52,048 nt of DNA from Aureimonas jatrophae (GTDB lineage Bacteria; Pseudomonadota; Alphaproteobacteria; Rhizobiales; Rhizobiaceae): assembly GCF_900104035.1 (NCBI RefSeq), contig NZ_FNIT01000017.1:1-52048 (forward strand), written 5' to 3'. The translations under genes were made by a program, and so were the position numbers. Positions within the stretch are counted from its first letter, which is position 1; the number at the start of each line of letters is the position of its first letter. The notes beneath the pieces are model-generated. The model was not told the origin of the DNA and did not search any database. It saw nothing but the letters and a program-made list of their open reading frames with translations. Below are positions 1 to 8,752 of the stretch, one piece after another.

Positions 1-1410
1 ATGCATCTTGGGATCATCGGGGACGACTTCACGGGGTCGTCGGATGCGGCGAACACGCTGGCGCGGGGTGGCTTGCGGGTCGTGCAGTATGCGGGGGTTC
101 CGTCGGGTCCGGCGGAGCGGGGTGTCGAGGCGGGCGTGGTGGCGCTGAAGTCGCGCACGATCGCGGCCAGTGAGGCGGTGGCCTTGTCGCTGGGTGCGCT
201 GGACTGGCTCCTGGCGCAAGGCTGCCGGCAGATCCTGTTCAAGGTGTGCTCGACGTTCGACTCGACGCGGAGCGGCAACATCGGCCCGGTGGCCGAGGCG
301 CTGCGGGCGGCGCTGGCGGCGCGGCTGGGTGCGGGAGCGGCGGCGATGGGCCCGGTCCTGGTGTGCCCGGCCTTTCCGCGCGCGGGGCGCTCGCTCTACC
401 AGGGGCACCTGTTTGTCGCCGACGCGCTCCTGTCGGAGTCGGGCATGCGCGACCACCCGCTCACCCCCATGCGCGATCCCGACATCCGGCGCTGGTTGGG
501 CTACCAGACACAGCTCGGTGTCGGGCACGTGGCGGCGTCCACGGTGTTTGCCGGGGCGGACGCGATCCGCGAAGGCGCGCTAGCGGAAGCCGCGGCGAAC
601 CGCCCGCTGGTGGTGGTGGACGCGATCCGCGACGAGGACCTGCACGCGATCGGGCAGGCGGCCGCCGACTGGCCGCTTCTGGTGGGGGGCTCAGGGATCG
701 CGCTGGGCCTGCCGGAGAACCTGCGCCGGGAGGGGCTGGTCCCGGTGCGCGGCCCCGACGCGGACGCCTGGGCGGGCTCGCGCGGTCGGGCGGCGATCCT
801 GTCGGGCTCGTGCTCGGTGATGACGCGCGCGCAGGTGCGCCGCCATCTGGCGGACGGCGCGCCGGGGCTGGAGGTCTCGGCCGACGAGATCGTGGCCGAC
901 GGGGCGGGGGCGGTCGGGCGCGCGCTGCGCTTTGTGGACGATCACCCGGGGCCGGGCGAGGGCGGCGAGGGAGGCAACGGGGCGGGCGGCGCGGCGGCGG
1001 GCGCTCCGCTGGTCTACACCTCGGCCGATCCGAGCGTCGTGCGGGAGGCGCAGGCGCGCTTTGGACAGGAGCGCGTGGCAGGCGCGGTGGAGGGCTTCTT
1101 TGCCGAGCTGGCGCGCCGGCTGGTGGCGGGGGGCGTCACGCGCCTCGTGACGGCGGGCGGCGAGACGTCCGGGGCGGTGGTGGAGGGCCTGGGCCTAGCC
1201 TCGCTGGCCATCGGCCCCGAGATCGCGGCCGGCGTGCCGGCGGTGCGCGCGGACGGGGTGGGGGAAGCCGGGGGCGCCGGCGGCGGGCGCCCGCTCTGGC
1301 TGGCGCTGAAGTCGGGCAACTTCGGCGACGAGCGCTTCTTCGCGCAGGCGCTCGACGTGCTCGGGCAGACCGTCCCGGAAGCGGGGCGACCGGAAGCGCG
1401 ACGACCGTGA
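1..1410 (+). CDS. otnK: 3-oxo-tetronate kinase OtnK
   Basis: Four-carbon acid sugar kinase of 469 residues. The family phosphorylates 3-oxo-tetronate with ATP to 3-oxo-tetronate 4-phosphate in threonate/erythronate catabolism. The N-terminal motif GDDFTGSSDAAN (residues 8-19) is the substrate-binding signature. The C-terminal nucleotide-binding half holds the glycine-rich stretch TAGGETSGAVVEGL near residue 385 and ends in the characteristic LKSGNFGDERFF. The ATG is the first base of the window, so its ribosome binding site and any upstream dehydrogenase cannot be seen. The TGA stop overlaps the GTG start of otnC, implying translational coupling. Glycine-rich inserts (residues about 317-332 and 418-429) are low-complexity expansions. 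The order kinase-decarboxylase-isomerase supports the assignment more than any single motif. Confidence 0.9.
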   Translation: MHLGIIGDDFTGSSDAANTLARGGLRVVQYAGVPSGPAERGVEAGVVALKSRTIAASEAVALSLGALDWLLAQGCRQILFKVCSTFDSTRSGNIGPVAEALRAALAARLGAGAAAMGPVLVCPAFPRAGRSLYQGHLFVADALLSESGMRDHPLTPMRDPDIRRWLGYQTQLGVGHVAASTVFAGADAIREGALAEAAANRPLVVVDAIRDEDLHAIGQAAADWPLLVGGSGIALGLPENLRREGLVPVRGPDADAWAGSRGRAAILSGSCSVMTRAQVRRHLADGAPGLEVSADEIVADGAGAVGRALRFVDDHPGPGEGGEGGNGAGGAAAGAPLVYTSADPSVVREAQARFGQERVAGAVEGFFAELARRLVAGGVTRLVTAGGETSGAVVEGLGLASLAIGPEIAAGVPAVRADGVGEAGGAGGGRPLWLALKSGNFGDERFFAQALDVLGQTVPEAGRPEARRP

Positions 1411-2081
1411 GCGGGGTGATCGCAAGCGACGCCCGCGCCGAGAGCCAGCTTCGCGAAGACGTCTGCCGGCTGGCCGCCAGCCTGTTCGACCGCGGGCTGA
1501 CGCAAGGGGCGTCCGGCAACGTCTCGGTGCGCCTGCCCGATGGTGGGCTGCTCGTCACCCCGACCGGCCGCTCGCTCGGCCGCCTCGACCCCGGGCGCCT
1601 GGCCAGGCTGGGCGCCGATGGGCAGCTCGTGTCGGGCGATGCGCCCACCAAGGAGGTGCCGCTTCACGCCGCCTTCTACCAGACGCGCGGAACGGCGGGG
1701 GCGGTGGTGCATCTGCATTCCGCCCATGCGGTGGCCTGGTCGACGCTGCCCGAGGTGGACCCCGAGAACGCGCTGCCCGCGATCACCCCGTATGCCGTGA
1801 TGCTGCTCGGGCGCGTCAAGCTTCTGCCCTTCTTCGTGCCGGGCGACCCCCTCACCGGCGAGGCGATCCGGGGCTTGGGGGGCCGGCGCTCGGCGGTGCT
1901 TCTCGCCAACCACGGGCCGGTCGTGGCCAGCCGCGACCTCGAGGCGGCGGTCAACGCCATGGAGGAGCTGGAGGCCACCGCGCGCCTGGCGCTGCTCACG
2001 CGCGGCCACCATCCGCGCCTTCTGTCGGAGGGCGAGGTCGCGCGCGTGGTGAAGCGCTTCGACGTGGAATGGGACGGGTGA
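1407..2081 (+). CDS. otnC: 3-oxo-tetronate 4-phosphate decarboxylase OtnC
   Basis: Class II aldolase/adducin-fold protein of 224 residues starting at GTG 1407, which overlaps the otnK stop by four bases (GTGA). The family decarboxylates 3-oxo-tetronate 4-phosphate to dihydroxyacetone phosphate using a divalent metal. Visible signatures are GASGNVSVRLPDGG (phosphate-binding region), PTKEVPLHAAFY with the catalytic Glu, the metal-binding histidines of HLHSAHA, and NHGPVVA near residue 171. Length matches OtnC and L-fuculose-phosphate aldolase relatives. The alternative in-frame extension upstream runs through otnK and has shadow composition, so the coupled GTG is preferred. L-fuculose-phosphate aldolase would be the alternative name if the neighbours were not otnK and otnI. 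Confidence 0.88.
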   Translation: MSGVIASDARAESQLREDVCRLAASLFDRGLTQGASGNVSVRLPDGGLLVTPTGRSLGRLDPGRLARLGADGQLVSGDAPTKEVPLHAAFYQTRGTAGAVVHLHSAHAVAWSTLPEVDPENALPAITPYAVMLLGRVKLLPFFVPGDPLTGEAIRGLGGRRSAVLLANHGPVVASRDLEAAVNAMEELEATARLALLTRGHHPRLLSEGEVARVVKRFDVEWDG

Positions 2082-2092
2082 GGGAGGCGAAC

Positions 2093-2857
2093 ATGATCGA
2101 GCTGTCGGCCAATCTGGGCTTCCTGTGGAGCGAGCTGTCGCTGCCGGACGCCATCCGGCGCGCCGGGGCGGCGGGCTTTGCGGCGGTGGAATGCCACTGG
2201 CCATACGAGACGGATGCAGGCGCGGTGGCCGACGCGCTTGCCGAGACCGGCCTGCCGATGCTCTCGCTCAACACCCGTCGCGGCCAGCCCGGCGAGAACG
2301 GGCTCGCCGCCCTGCCCGGGCGCGAGGGCGAGGCGCGCGAGGCCATCGGGCAAGCCTTCGAGTACGGGGCGCGGATCGGGGCGCGCTGCGTGCACGTCAT
2401 GGCGGGCGCGGCGCGCGGGCAGGCGGGGGCCGAGGCGACGTTCCTCGCCAACCTCGCCTATGCCGCCGATCTCGCCTGCGACACCGGCATGGGCGTCCTG
2501 GTCGAGCCGCTGAACCGGCGCGATGCGCCCGGCTACCTCCACGCCACGGTGGAGGAGGCGGCCGCGCTCGTGCGCCAGCTGGCGCGCCCCGAAGTCCGGA
2601 TCCTGTTCGACTGCTACCACCAGCAGATCATGGGCGGCGACCTCGTCACGCGCTTTGCCGCGCACAAGGACCTTGTCGGCCACGTCCAGTTCGCAGCCGT
2701 CCCCACCCGCGCCGAGCCTGACCGGGGCGAGGTCGACTACCCCTGGCTCCTGCCCGCCCTCCAGGCCGCCGGATACGCAGGACCCTTCGGCGCCGAGTAC
2801 AAGCCAACGGGCGCAACCGACGACGGACTGGCCTGGATGAGGGGGTTCGAGGGCTGA
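2093..2857 (+). CDS. otnI: 2-oxo-tetronate isomerase OtnI (hydroxypyruvate isomerase family)
   Basis: TIM-barrel xylose-isomerase-like protein of 254 residues. OtnI interconverts 2-oxo-tetronate and 3-oxo-tetronate, feeding the kinase encoded first in the operon. Motifs are ELSANLGFLW at the N-terminus, the metal-site segments VEPLNRRDAPGYL and ILFDCYHQQIMGGDL, and the C-terminal FGAEYKPTGAT. ATG 2093 is chosen over ATG 2069 because GGGAGGCGA sits three bases upstream and the shorter product begins as the family does. It lies 11 bases after otnC in the same direction. Hydroxypyruvate isomerase (Hyi) is the close alternative; the linked otnK and otnC favour OtnI. Confidence 0.85.
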   Translation: MIELSANLGFLWSELSLPDAIRRAGAAGFAAVECHWPYETDAGAVADALAETGLPMLSLNTRRGQPGENGLAALPGREGEAREAIGQAFEYGARIGARCVHVMAGAARGQAGAEATFLANLAYAADLACDTGMGVLVEPLNRRDAPGYLHATVEEAAALVRQLARPEVRILFDCYHQQIMGGDLVTRFAAHKDLVGHVQFAAVPTRAEPDRGEVDYPWLLPALQAAGYAGPFGAEYKPTGATDDGLAWMRGFEG

Positions 2858-3019
2858 TAGGGCATGGGTGTACCGACGTGAGCGAGCTGCTTCGGGCGGT
2901 CAGTTTTCTAGCGTCGCTCGGCGGTGGCGGCTGGAAAGCGGACCGTCTGGGTTGCGGCGAGGGGGACGGGAGGCGTGCGATCTCGTGCGGAAGGGTCCTG
3001 ACCGCACGCTTGGCGACCA

Positions 3020-3382
3020 CCCGCCTTTGATCCTGCTGCCTGTGTACCAGGGGAACAGGATGCCACGGTCGGGCTCCACGCCGATGCCATGGTGCTACCT
3101 AGACCGCGATATAGCACATAGTCCGGCAAGTCCGCCGGCACGACAAACGCGACGTTGCCGCGACCGACGCGGGGCATCAAGCCGATGCCGAAACGCCGCG
3201 ATCAGCGACGTCGGCAGCCCGGAATGCAGGAAGTCGCCGCCCCAAAGCGTCGAGCAGGCCGCAAGCTCGCAGGACGGGTCGCTTGGCGGAAGCTCGTCGT
3301 GGTGCCCGGATCCGGCCCTGTCGACCGGCGTGATCTGACAAGCGAGCGTCCCGTCCACAGCCCGATAAGACGAGGCGCCCAC
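3020..3382 (-). pseudogene. frame-broken remnant of an unidentified protein
   Basis: The 710 bases between otnI and the sensor kinase contain no intact gene, but the reverse strand reads like protein in successive frames. From about 3382 there is a coherent segment including LWGGDFLHSGLPTSLIAAF. Near 3180 the sense continues in another frame as MPRVGRGNVAFVVPADLPDY. A third frame then gives VEPDRGILFPWYTGSRIKGG. Each switch would need a small indel. I do not recognise the family. The pattern suggests a gene decaying by frameshifts rather than chance, because the three readings abut. The rest of the interval (2858-3019 and 3383-3567) shows nothing I can support. Confidence 0.4.
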
Positions 3383-3567
3383 GCGGCGCCTGCTCGACGT
3401 CGACCGGCCCGGCCGGGGACCAGCCGTTCGCTCATCGTCCGCGACGCCGCATCGCCATCATGCCTTTCCGGGCGTCGAATGCGTGACCTCACCGCCGATT
3501 CGCGCTAGGCCATGGCCGGAACTCGACAAACCTGTCGAACGTCGGTTCCGCATTCTTGGTCGGCACG

Positions 3568-5517
3568 ATGTTGGACATGCGCTCCCACCACCTCCACGCC
3601 GGTCGCGTCGACGCGTTGCGCCGCAGCGGCCTGCTCCAGCGCGCCTCCGAAGACGAATTCGGACACCTGACCGATCATGTGCGCGACGTTCTCGACGTGC
3701 CGGTCGCCATCATCACCCTTGTCGACGAGGACCGGCAGGTCTTCGCGGGCCATAGCGGGTTGCCGGAACCATGGGCCGAACGCGGCGAGACGCCGATGAC
3801 CCATTCCTTCTGCCAGCATGTCGTGGACCGGCAAGCCCCGCTCGTGACCAGTGACGCCCGGCTCGACCCGACGCTGCGCGACAATGCGGCGATCGGCGAC
3901 ATCGGGGTGGTCGCCTATCTCGGCGTTCCGCTAACCCTTCCCGACGGTGAGATCGTGGGCGCGCTCGCCGCGATCGACACGCAACCCCGGTCGTGGACCG
4001 AAGCGGACATGCGTCGCCTGCGCTCGATCGCGCGCACGGTCGACAAGGAGATGGCGGTCCGCATCTCGGAAAGCCGCTGGCGTTCCATGTTCGAAGGCTT
4101 GCAGGAGGGCTTCATCCTGGGCCGGGTCGTCAGGGACGAAACCGGGCGTATCATCGACTGGATGTACGAGGCGGTGAACGCCGCCTGGCATGACCTTCTC
4201 GGCGTACCGCATGGAACGGCCGTGGGACGCACCGTTCGCGAACTTCTGCCCGGCGTCGAGGACGCCTGGGTGGACGAGTTCGCCGGTGTCGTGGAAACCG
4301 GCGAGCCTGCGCGCTTCACACGCCGGGTCGGCACGCTGGATCGCTGGTACGACGGCGTCGCGCAGCCGATCGGCGGCGACCGCTTCACGGTCATCTTCAT
4401 CGAGGTCACCGAGCGGATCCGGCGGGAGCGCCGTCAGGCGACGCTTCTGACGCTGGCCGACGAGTTGCGCGGTCGCTCCGACCTCGAAACCATCGTGACG
4501 GCTGCCGCGCGCTGCCTCGCCGACGGGCTCGAGGTCGACCGGATGGGCTCGGGCCTCGTGAACCTGCGGGAGGACACGATCGATGTCGCCTCCGACTGGT
4601 GCGAACCCGGCATGTCCAGCGTCGTCGGTCAGCACGACTTCTCGTCTTATGGCTCCTACATCGCCGATCTCAAGCGCGGTGCCATCGTGGCCGTCGATGA
4701 CGTTGCTTCGGACCCTCGCACGAGCGGGCGACGGGCAAGCTTCGACGCCATCGACACCCGATCCTTTCTGGATCTGCCGATCAGCTTCGACGGCCGCCTC
4801 TACGCGGTTGTCTTCGCCCATTCGCGAACGCTCCATGCCTGGACGGATGGCGAGCGCCAGTTCGCCGAGCAGGTCGGCGACCGGGTTCGAGCGGCGCTGG
4901 CTCGCCTGCGGATGGAGGACGCCCAGCGCGTCCTGACGCAGGAGATGTCGCATCGGATGAAGAACGCGCTGGCGATGGTCCAGGCGATCGCTACGCAGAC
5001 GCTGCGCCAGGCTCAGACCATGGACGAGGCGCGAGAGGCCATCTCCAGCCGGTTGTCGGCTCTGGCCCGGGCGCAGGACATCCTGACGCGCACGAACTTC
5101 ACCGAGGCCGACGTGCGCGAGGTTGCCGAGGCCGCCATCGCCCCGCACCGCCTGGCAGGCGATCGCATCGCGATGTCCGGACCGCATGCGGACCTGACCG
5201 CGCAGCGAGCCTTGGGCCTTAGCCTCGCGATCCACGAGCTCGCGACCAACGCGGCCAAGTACGGTGCCCTGTCGAACGCGATGGGCCGGGTCGATGTGAC
5301 CTGGGACGTGGTCGATGGAGCGTTCGCGTTCCATTGGATCGAAAGCGGCGGTCCGCCCGTTACGGCACCGGAACGACGCGGGTTCGGCTCCAAGCTGATC
5401 GAGCGCATCGTCAGCAGCTACTTCGATGGCGAGGGTCATATCGACTTCGATCCCGCCGGTATCCGCTTTACCCTGACGGGCGCGCTTGCGCATCCCGCCA
5501 GCCAACCGAACGTTTGA
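3568..5517 (+). CDS. GAF-PAS-GAF HWE-family sensor histidine kinase
   Basis: Soluble sensor kinase of about 649 residues with no transmembrane segment or signal peptide. Order: GAF domain (residues about 30-165, with DVPVAIITLVDEDRQVF), PAS domain (about 180-285), second GAF (about 290-450), then an HWE-type phosphotransfer/ATPase module. The acceptor is His462 in EMSHRMKNALAMVQAIATQT. HELATNAAKYGAL forms the N box and GFGSKLIERIV the G box. HWE kinases are abundant in alphaproteobacteria and commonly sense light, redox or ligands through GAF/PAS. ATG 3568 is chosen; an in-frame TTG at 3556 is the alternative. The response regulator starts 10 bases after the stop, so the two are a likely cognate pair. 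The signal sensed cannot be deduced. Confidence 0.88.
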   Translation: MLDMRSHHLHAGRVDALRRSGLLQRASEDEFGHLTDHVRDVLDVPVAIITLVDEDRQVFAGHSGLPEPWAERGETPMTHSFCQHVVDRQAPLVTSDARLDPTLRDNAAIGDIGVVAYLGVPLTLPDGEIVGALAAIDTQPRSWTEADMRRLRSIARTVDKEMAVRISESRWRSMFEGLQEGFILGRVVRDETGRIIDWMYEAVNAAWHDLLGVPHGTAVGRTVRELLPGVEDAWVDEFAGVVETGEPARFTRRVGTLDRWYDGVAQPIGGDRFTVIFIEVTERIRRERRQATLLTLADELRGRSDLETIVTAAARCLADGLEVDRMGSGLVNLREDTIDVASDWCEPGMSSVVGQHDFSSYGSYIADLKRGAIVAVDDVASDPRTSGRRASFDAIDTRSFLDLPISFDGRLYAVVFAHSRTLHAWTDGERQFAEQVGDRVRAALARLRMEDAQRVLTQEMSHRMKNALAMVQAIATQTLRQAQTMDEAREAISSRLSALARAQDILTRTNFTEADVREVAEAAIAPHRLAGDRIAMSGPHADLTAQRALGLSLAIHELATNAAKYGALSNAMGRVDVTWDVVDGAFAFHWIESGGPPVTAPERRGFGSKLIERIVSSYFDGEGHIDFDPAGIRFTLTGALAHPASQPNV

Positions 5518-5527
5518 CCCTGCAACC

Positions 5528-5917
5528 ATGGCTCAGTCCTTTGACCCCTCCCGTTACGCCGTTCTGATCGTGGAAGACGACGCCCTGGTGCGGGCGGAAG
5601 CCGTGGACCTGTGCGAGGAGGCGGGCTTCACGGCTTACGAGGCCAAGAATGCGGACCAGGCCATTCGCATGCTGGAGCGTCATTCCGAGATCCGCGTCCT
5701 GTTCACCGATGTCGAGATGCCCGGTACCATGGACGGGTTGAAGCTCGCCCGAGCCGTTCGCGACCGCTGGCCACCGGTCGCGATCATCGTCACATCGGGG
5801 CGCATGAAGGTCGAGACGACGGACATGCCGGAGAACGGGTTGTTCTTCGCCAAGCCCTACCCGCCGCGGGGCATCATCAAGGCGCTCAACGACATCGCCG
5901 CGCAGATCCAGAACTGA
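5528..5917 (+). CDS. single-domain response regulator
   Basis: Receiver-only protein of 129 residues (MAQSFDPSRYAVLIVEDD at the start). It has the acidic pocket VEDDAL, the phosphoacceptor Asp61 in LFTDVEMPG, a switch serine in IIVTSGR, and the conserved Lys in FFAKPYPP. There is no DNA-binding or enzymatic output domain, so it must act through protein contacts or pass phosphate onward, as stand-alone receivers paired with HWE kinases often do. ATG 5528 follows the kinase stop by 10 bases. Longer in-frame readings begin inside the kinase gene and are not needed. Confidence 0.88.
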   Translation: MAQSFDPSRYAVLIVEDDALVRAEAVDLCEEAGFTAYEAKNADQAIRMLERHSEIRVLFTDVEMPGTMDGLKLARAVRDRWPPVAIIVTSGRMKVETTDMPENGLFFAKPYPPRGIIKALNDIAAQIQN

Positions 5918-6560
5918 CGTACCGGGGATCGGTCTGACATGCGGGCCACCGTTGCTCGGCGTTCCGGGTCTCGAAGGGATCATGGAGCAGATCAGCCATT
6001 CGCCGGCCCCTGACCTGCCAGCGTCCCTTGGCCCCGTCCCGCGCCGCCGCGCCGTAGCAATTCCCGCGCGAGACCGCACTTCAGCGGGACGCTTCCGTTG
6101 TGCGAGTCACGGCAAGGCAGAACAGGCCAGCCTTCAGCGAAGCGAACGCCTTCGGCGCTCGTCCGACGATCACGTCTAGCCGCAGCGCTGGGCCGGAAGC
6201 GCCGATCCACACGGTCGGCTGGTGGGACGATCGTCTTCCATCCCCGATGATCGCGCGAAGGCGTCGACGCAGGCCGGAGCTGCCCAGCCGGACGACCCAG
6301 GGATCGTCGCGCTCGACGGGTGGTCGGCATGTTGCGCGCATGAGGCGGCGAGCCGGACTCGCCTCGGCGGAAGCGCGGCTGCGACCGCCTCGACCCGATG
6401 CTCGGATGTCACCGACCCGCGGTCCGGCGTTGTTTCCGGATGAGAGCGCGCTCCGTAGGTCATTGGTCCGCCAAGATACGGCATTCGTTACCGGTTCCCC
6501 GGCGAAAACCCGAATAGGGACATCTCTTCCGACCGAGACGTCCCCATGCCGGCGAACCCG
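5918..6560. other. gene-poor interval between convergent genes
   Basis: These 643 bases separate the forward response regulator from the reverse polysaccharide-export gene. No frame shows a convincing start, ribosome binding site or domain. The best reverse-strand frame (about 6341-6081) contains the protein-like run WVVRLGSSGLRRRL followed by LRLDVIVGRAPKAFASLKAG. It has no recognisable family and could be a remnant or chance. I see no hairpin with a T-tract. Confidence 0.5.
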
Positions 6561-7715
6561 CTATTGCGGCGGCGCTGCCGTGGTCTGTTGTTGAGCCGCC
6601 TGGAAGGGGTTCAGCGCGCGCCGGATATCGGCTCCTGCCGAGTCCGGCACATAGAGGATGTCGCCCTTTCGCATGGGGAAGTTCTGCATCGCGAAGAGCG
6701 AGGCGGGCTGCTTCATGTCGATCCGGTAGATGATGGGCACCAGTCCCGTCGTCGGATCGCCGGGGGGCAGGACACCAAGGTTGCGGGCGACGTCCGCCGG
6801 TTCGGAGCGCAGGAGATACACGCGCCGCGCGTTGGCGCGATCGTTCAGAAGCCCTCCCGAGCGCGCCACGGCCTGGGCCAGCGTCAGCTCGCCCGGCTGG
6901 AAGCGGAACTCGCCGGGACTGGCGAAGGCCCCGAAGGAGGTGAAGCTCGTGGCATCACGTCCCAGGAAGATCTGGTCGCCGGGTTGAACGAAGATATTCT
7001 GGGCCTGATCCAGAAGGAGCCTATCCATCGAGGCGGAGGCGCGGTCGCGGCCCCGGATCACGGTGACCTCCGTCTCGCCAGAAGGCGAGGAGGGGCCTCC
7101 CGCAAGGGCGATCGCGTCCAGCACGCGTTCGCCCTGCGTCGTCAGGTTGAAGCGCCCGGCCTGGTTCACCGCGCCGTTCACCGTGAAACCGCTGCTGCCC
7201 GTTTCCGACACGAAGACGGTCGCCTCGGGCGAGATCGACGAGCCCTTCAAGCCGCTTGCGATCCGGCCCTGCAGGGCGGACGGCGTCGATCCGGCCGCGC
7301 GCAGGCGTCCCGCGTAGGGGACGTCGATGAAGCCGCCGTTGTCGACCTTGAAGGAGCCGAGATCGAGCGACGTGGCCGAGGCGGTGGACACGAGGCCCTG
7401 CTCGCTCGTGTCGAAGATACGGACCGTGACGGTGTCGCCGGGACGCAGGATGCCGCCGTTGAACTTCGCCGCCGCAAGACGCGCGAGACCCGCTTGGCTT
7501 CCGGGGGAGGAGCGAGCCGGGGTTGCGGCGACGAGGTCCACGACCGGCGCCTGACCGGTCGAGGCGAGCCGCACCGAATTTTCCAAGGAGGTCGCGCTCG
7601 GTCCCGATCCCGGCGAAGCACATCCCGCCAGCAGAACGGAACACAGCCCGAGGATCGTGACGTTCCTTCGGCAAAAAAGCGTCGAACGGATGTTCGTCTT
7701 CGCGACAGGCAGCAT
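6561..7715 (-). CDS. Wza-like polysaccharide export outer-membrane lipoprotein
   Basis: Predicted lipoprotein of 384 residues. The N-terminus has a charged region, a hydrophobic stretch and the lipobox LLAGC (type II signal peptide). Next comes a poly-export domain (FNGGILRPGDTVTVRIFDTS and GGFIDVPYAGRLRAAGSTPS) and SLBB-type repeats (FTVNGAVNQAGRFNLTT and FQPGELTLAQAVARSGGLLN). Such proteins form the outer-membrane channel for capsule or exopolysaccharide. ATG 7715 lies 65 bases downstream of the PpkA-like kinase in the same direction, with GGAAA nine bases before the start, so it can be the last gene of the T6SS transcript. No glycosyltransferases, Wzc-like kinase or other capsule genes are visible nearby, which makes it an orphan. 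The C-terminus is short and Gln/Ala rich. Confidence 0.85.
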   Translation of the reverse strand: MLPVAKTNIRSTLFCRRNVTILGLCSVLLAGCASPGSGPSATSLENSVRLASTGQAPVVDLVAATPARSSPGSQAGLARLAAAKFNGGILRPGDTVTVRIFDTSEQGLVSTASATSLDLGSFKVDNGGFIDVPYAGRLRAAGSTPSALQGRIASGLKGSSISPEATVFVSETGSSGFTVNGAVNQAGRFNLTTQGERVLDAIALAGGPSSPSGETEVTVIRGRDRASASMDRLLLDQAQNIFVQPGDQIFLGRDATSFTSFGAFASPGEFRFQPGELTLAQAVARSGGLLNDRANARRVYLLRSEPADVARNLGVLPPGDPTTGLVPIIYRIDMKQPASLFAMQNFPMRKGDILYVPDSAGADIRRALNPFQAAQQQTTAAPPQ

Positions 7716-7780
7716 CGACAAAGTTTCCACGGGGCTCTTACCGTCGATCGGAACCACAGCACGACCCGTTCCACAACGGA

Positions 7781-8752
7781 TCAGAGCCGAGAGATAACTC
7801 GACCTGATGACTTCATAAGTCTCGAAACTGATTCGTTGCTGGATGTCGCAGCGGTTTTCGCGTGGGTTGTGTCCTTCGCGCCGCAGGTCGCCAGGAGCCC
7901 GATGGTTTCGCGCGCCGACTGCGGCCTGTCGCTCGGGTTCGTCTGCAGAAGAGAACCGAGCAGCGGCTCGAGTTCCGCCCGCGCGTCGGGCACGCAGGCG
8001 ACGGCTAGAAGGCGGCCGAGCGAGAAGAGATCCGATGTCACGTCGGCTGGGGCACCGGGGGATCGGGCTTCCGGTGCGGCAAAGCCAGGGGTCCATGCCT
8101 GTTCGAGATCGGCCTCGTGGGGGCGTGCGCCGATGCAACGCGCGAGGCCGAAGTCGAGAAGGATGGCGGCCTCGGCCCGGCCCCCCGGCAGAAGGACGTT
8201 GGCGGGCGATACGTCGCCATGAATGAGTCCCGCGGCGTGGACGGCTTCCAGCGCTGCCGCCAGGCGCAACGCCAGCGCGATGCATTCGACCGATCCCAGA
8301 TGCCGCTCGCGCAGCACCGTCGCCAGCGTCGGGGCGTCGACATAATCCAACAAAAGGGCCGGGCGCCCGTCCGCAAGGCGAAGCGCGGCGCGCAGCGCAA
8401 GGCAGGCGGGGTGGCGGACGCGCTCCTGATGCCGCGCCTCGTCGAGAAGCAAGCGACGCAGGAGGGGAGCCGAGCCGCGCTCGGGACAGAGGGTCTTCAA
8501 GGCGTAAAGCGTGCCGAGATCCCGTTGCCGGACGAGGAGGATCTCGAACGACGCTCCGCGATGGAGCCTTTCAAGACCCGTGAAGCTGTTGGCGATCAAA
8601 GGGGCGTCCGTCGGCGTCGCGGCGTCCCGGTCCAGGACATCTCGCACGCCGTCGCGGATGATCGCGCGGTCCACCCCGTCCGAAACCTGATCTATCGCAT
8701 CGCGCAGGGCCGCCAGGCGATCCGCAACGCGGGCCAGCGCGGGGTCCGTCAT
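7781..8752 (-). CDS. T6SS-associated Ser/Thr protein kinase (PpkA/Stk-like)
   Basis: Protein kinase-fold protein of 323 residues. N-terminal residues 1-55 are helical and not kinase-like. The kinase core keeps the essential residues: Lys86 in YALKTL, the catalytic loop HGDVSPANVLL (Asp180, Asn185), and Asp200 of the DFGLA motif. The glycine loop is degenerate. There is no transmembrane segment or extracellular domain, unlike Pseudomonas PpkA. It overlaps the tagF-pppA stop by four bases (ATGA). In T6SS threonine-phosphorylation pathways the kinase activates secretion through the FHA protein, which is encoded upstream in the same operon. Role by context is strong; substrate is inference. Confidence 0.85.
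   Translation of the reverse strand: MTDPALARVADRLAALRDAIDQVSDGVDRAIIRDGVRDVLDRDAATPTDAPLIANSFTGLERLHRGASFEILLVRQRDLGTLYALKTLCPERGSAPLLRRLLLDEARHQERVRHPACLALRAALRLADGRPALLLDYVDAPTLATVLRERHLGSVECIALALRLAAALEAVHAAGLIHGDVSPANVLLPGGRAEAAILLDFGLARCIGARPHEADLEQAWTPGFAAPEARSPGAPADVTSDLFSLGRLLAVACVPDARAELEPLLGSLLQTNPSDRPQSARETIGLLATCGAKDTTHAKTAATSSNESVSRLMKSSGRVISRL

Noticed and set aside
6561-7715. Calling the terminal lipoprotein TssJ
   Set aside because: It is 384 residues with poly-export and SLBB domains, far longer than TssJ and of a different fold.
6546-8222. A 558-codon forward open frame opposite the export lipoprotein
   Set aside because: The reverse strand has a lipobox, poly-export and SLBB motifs; this frame has none.
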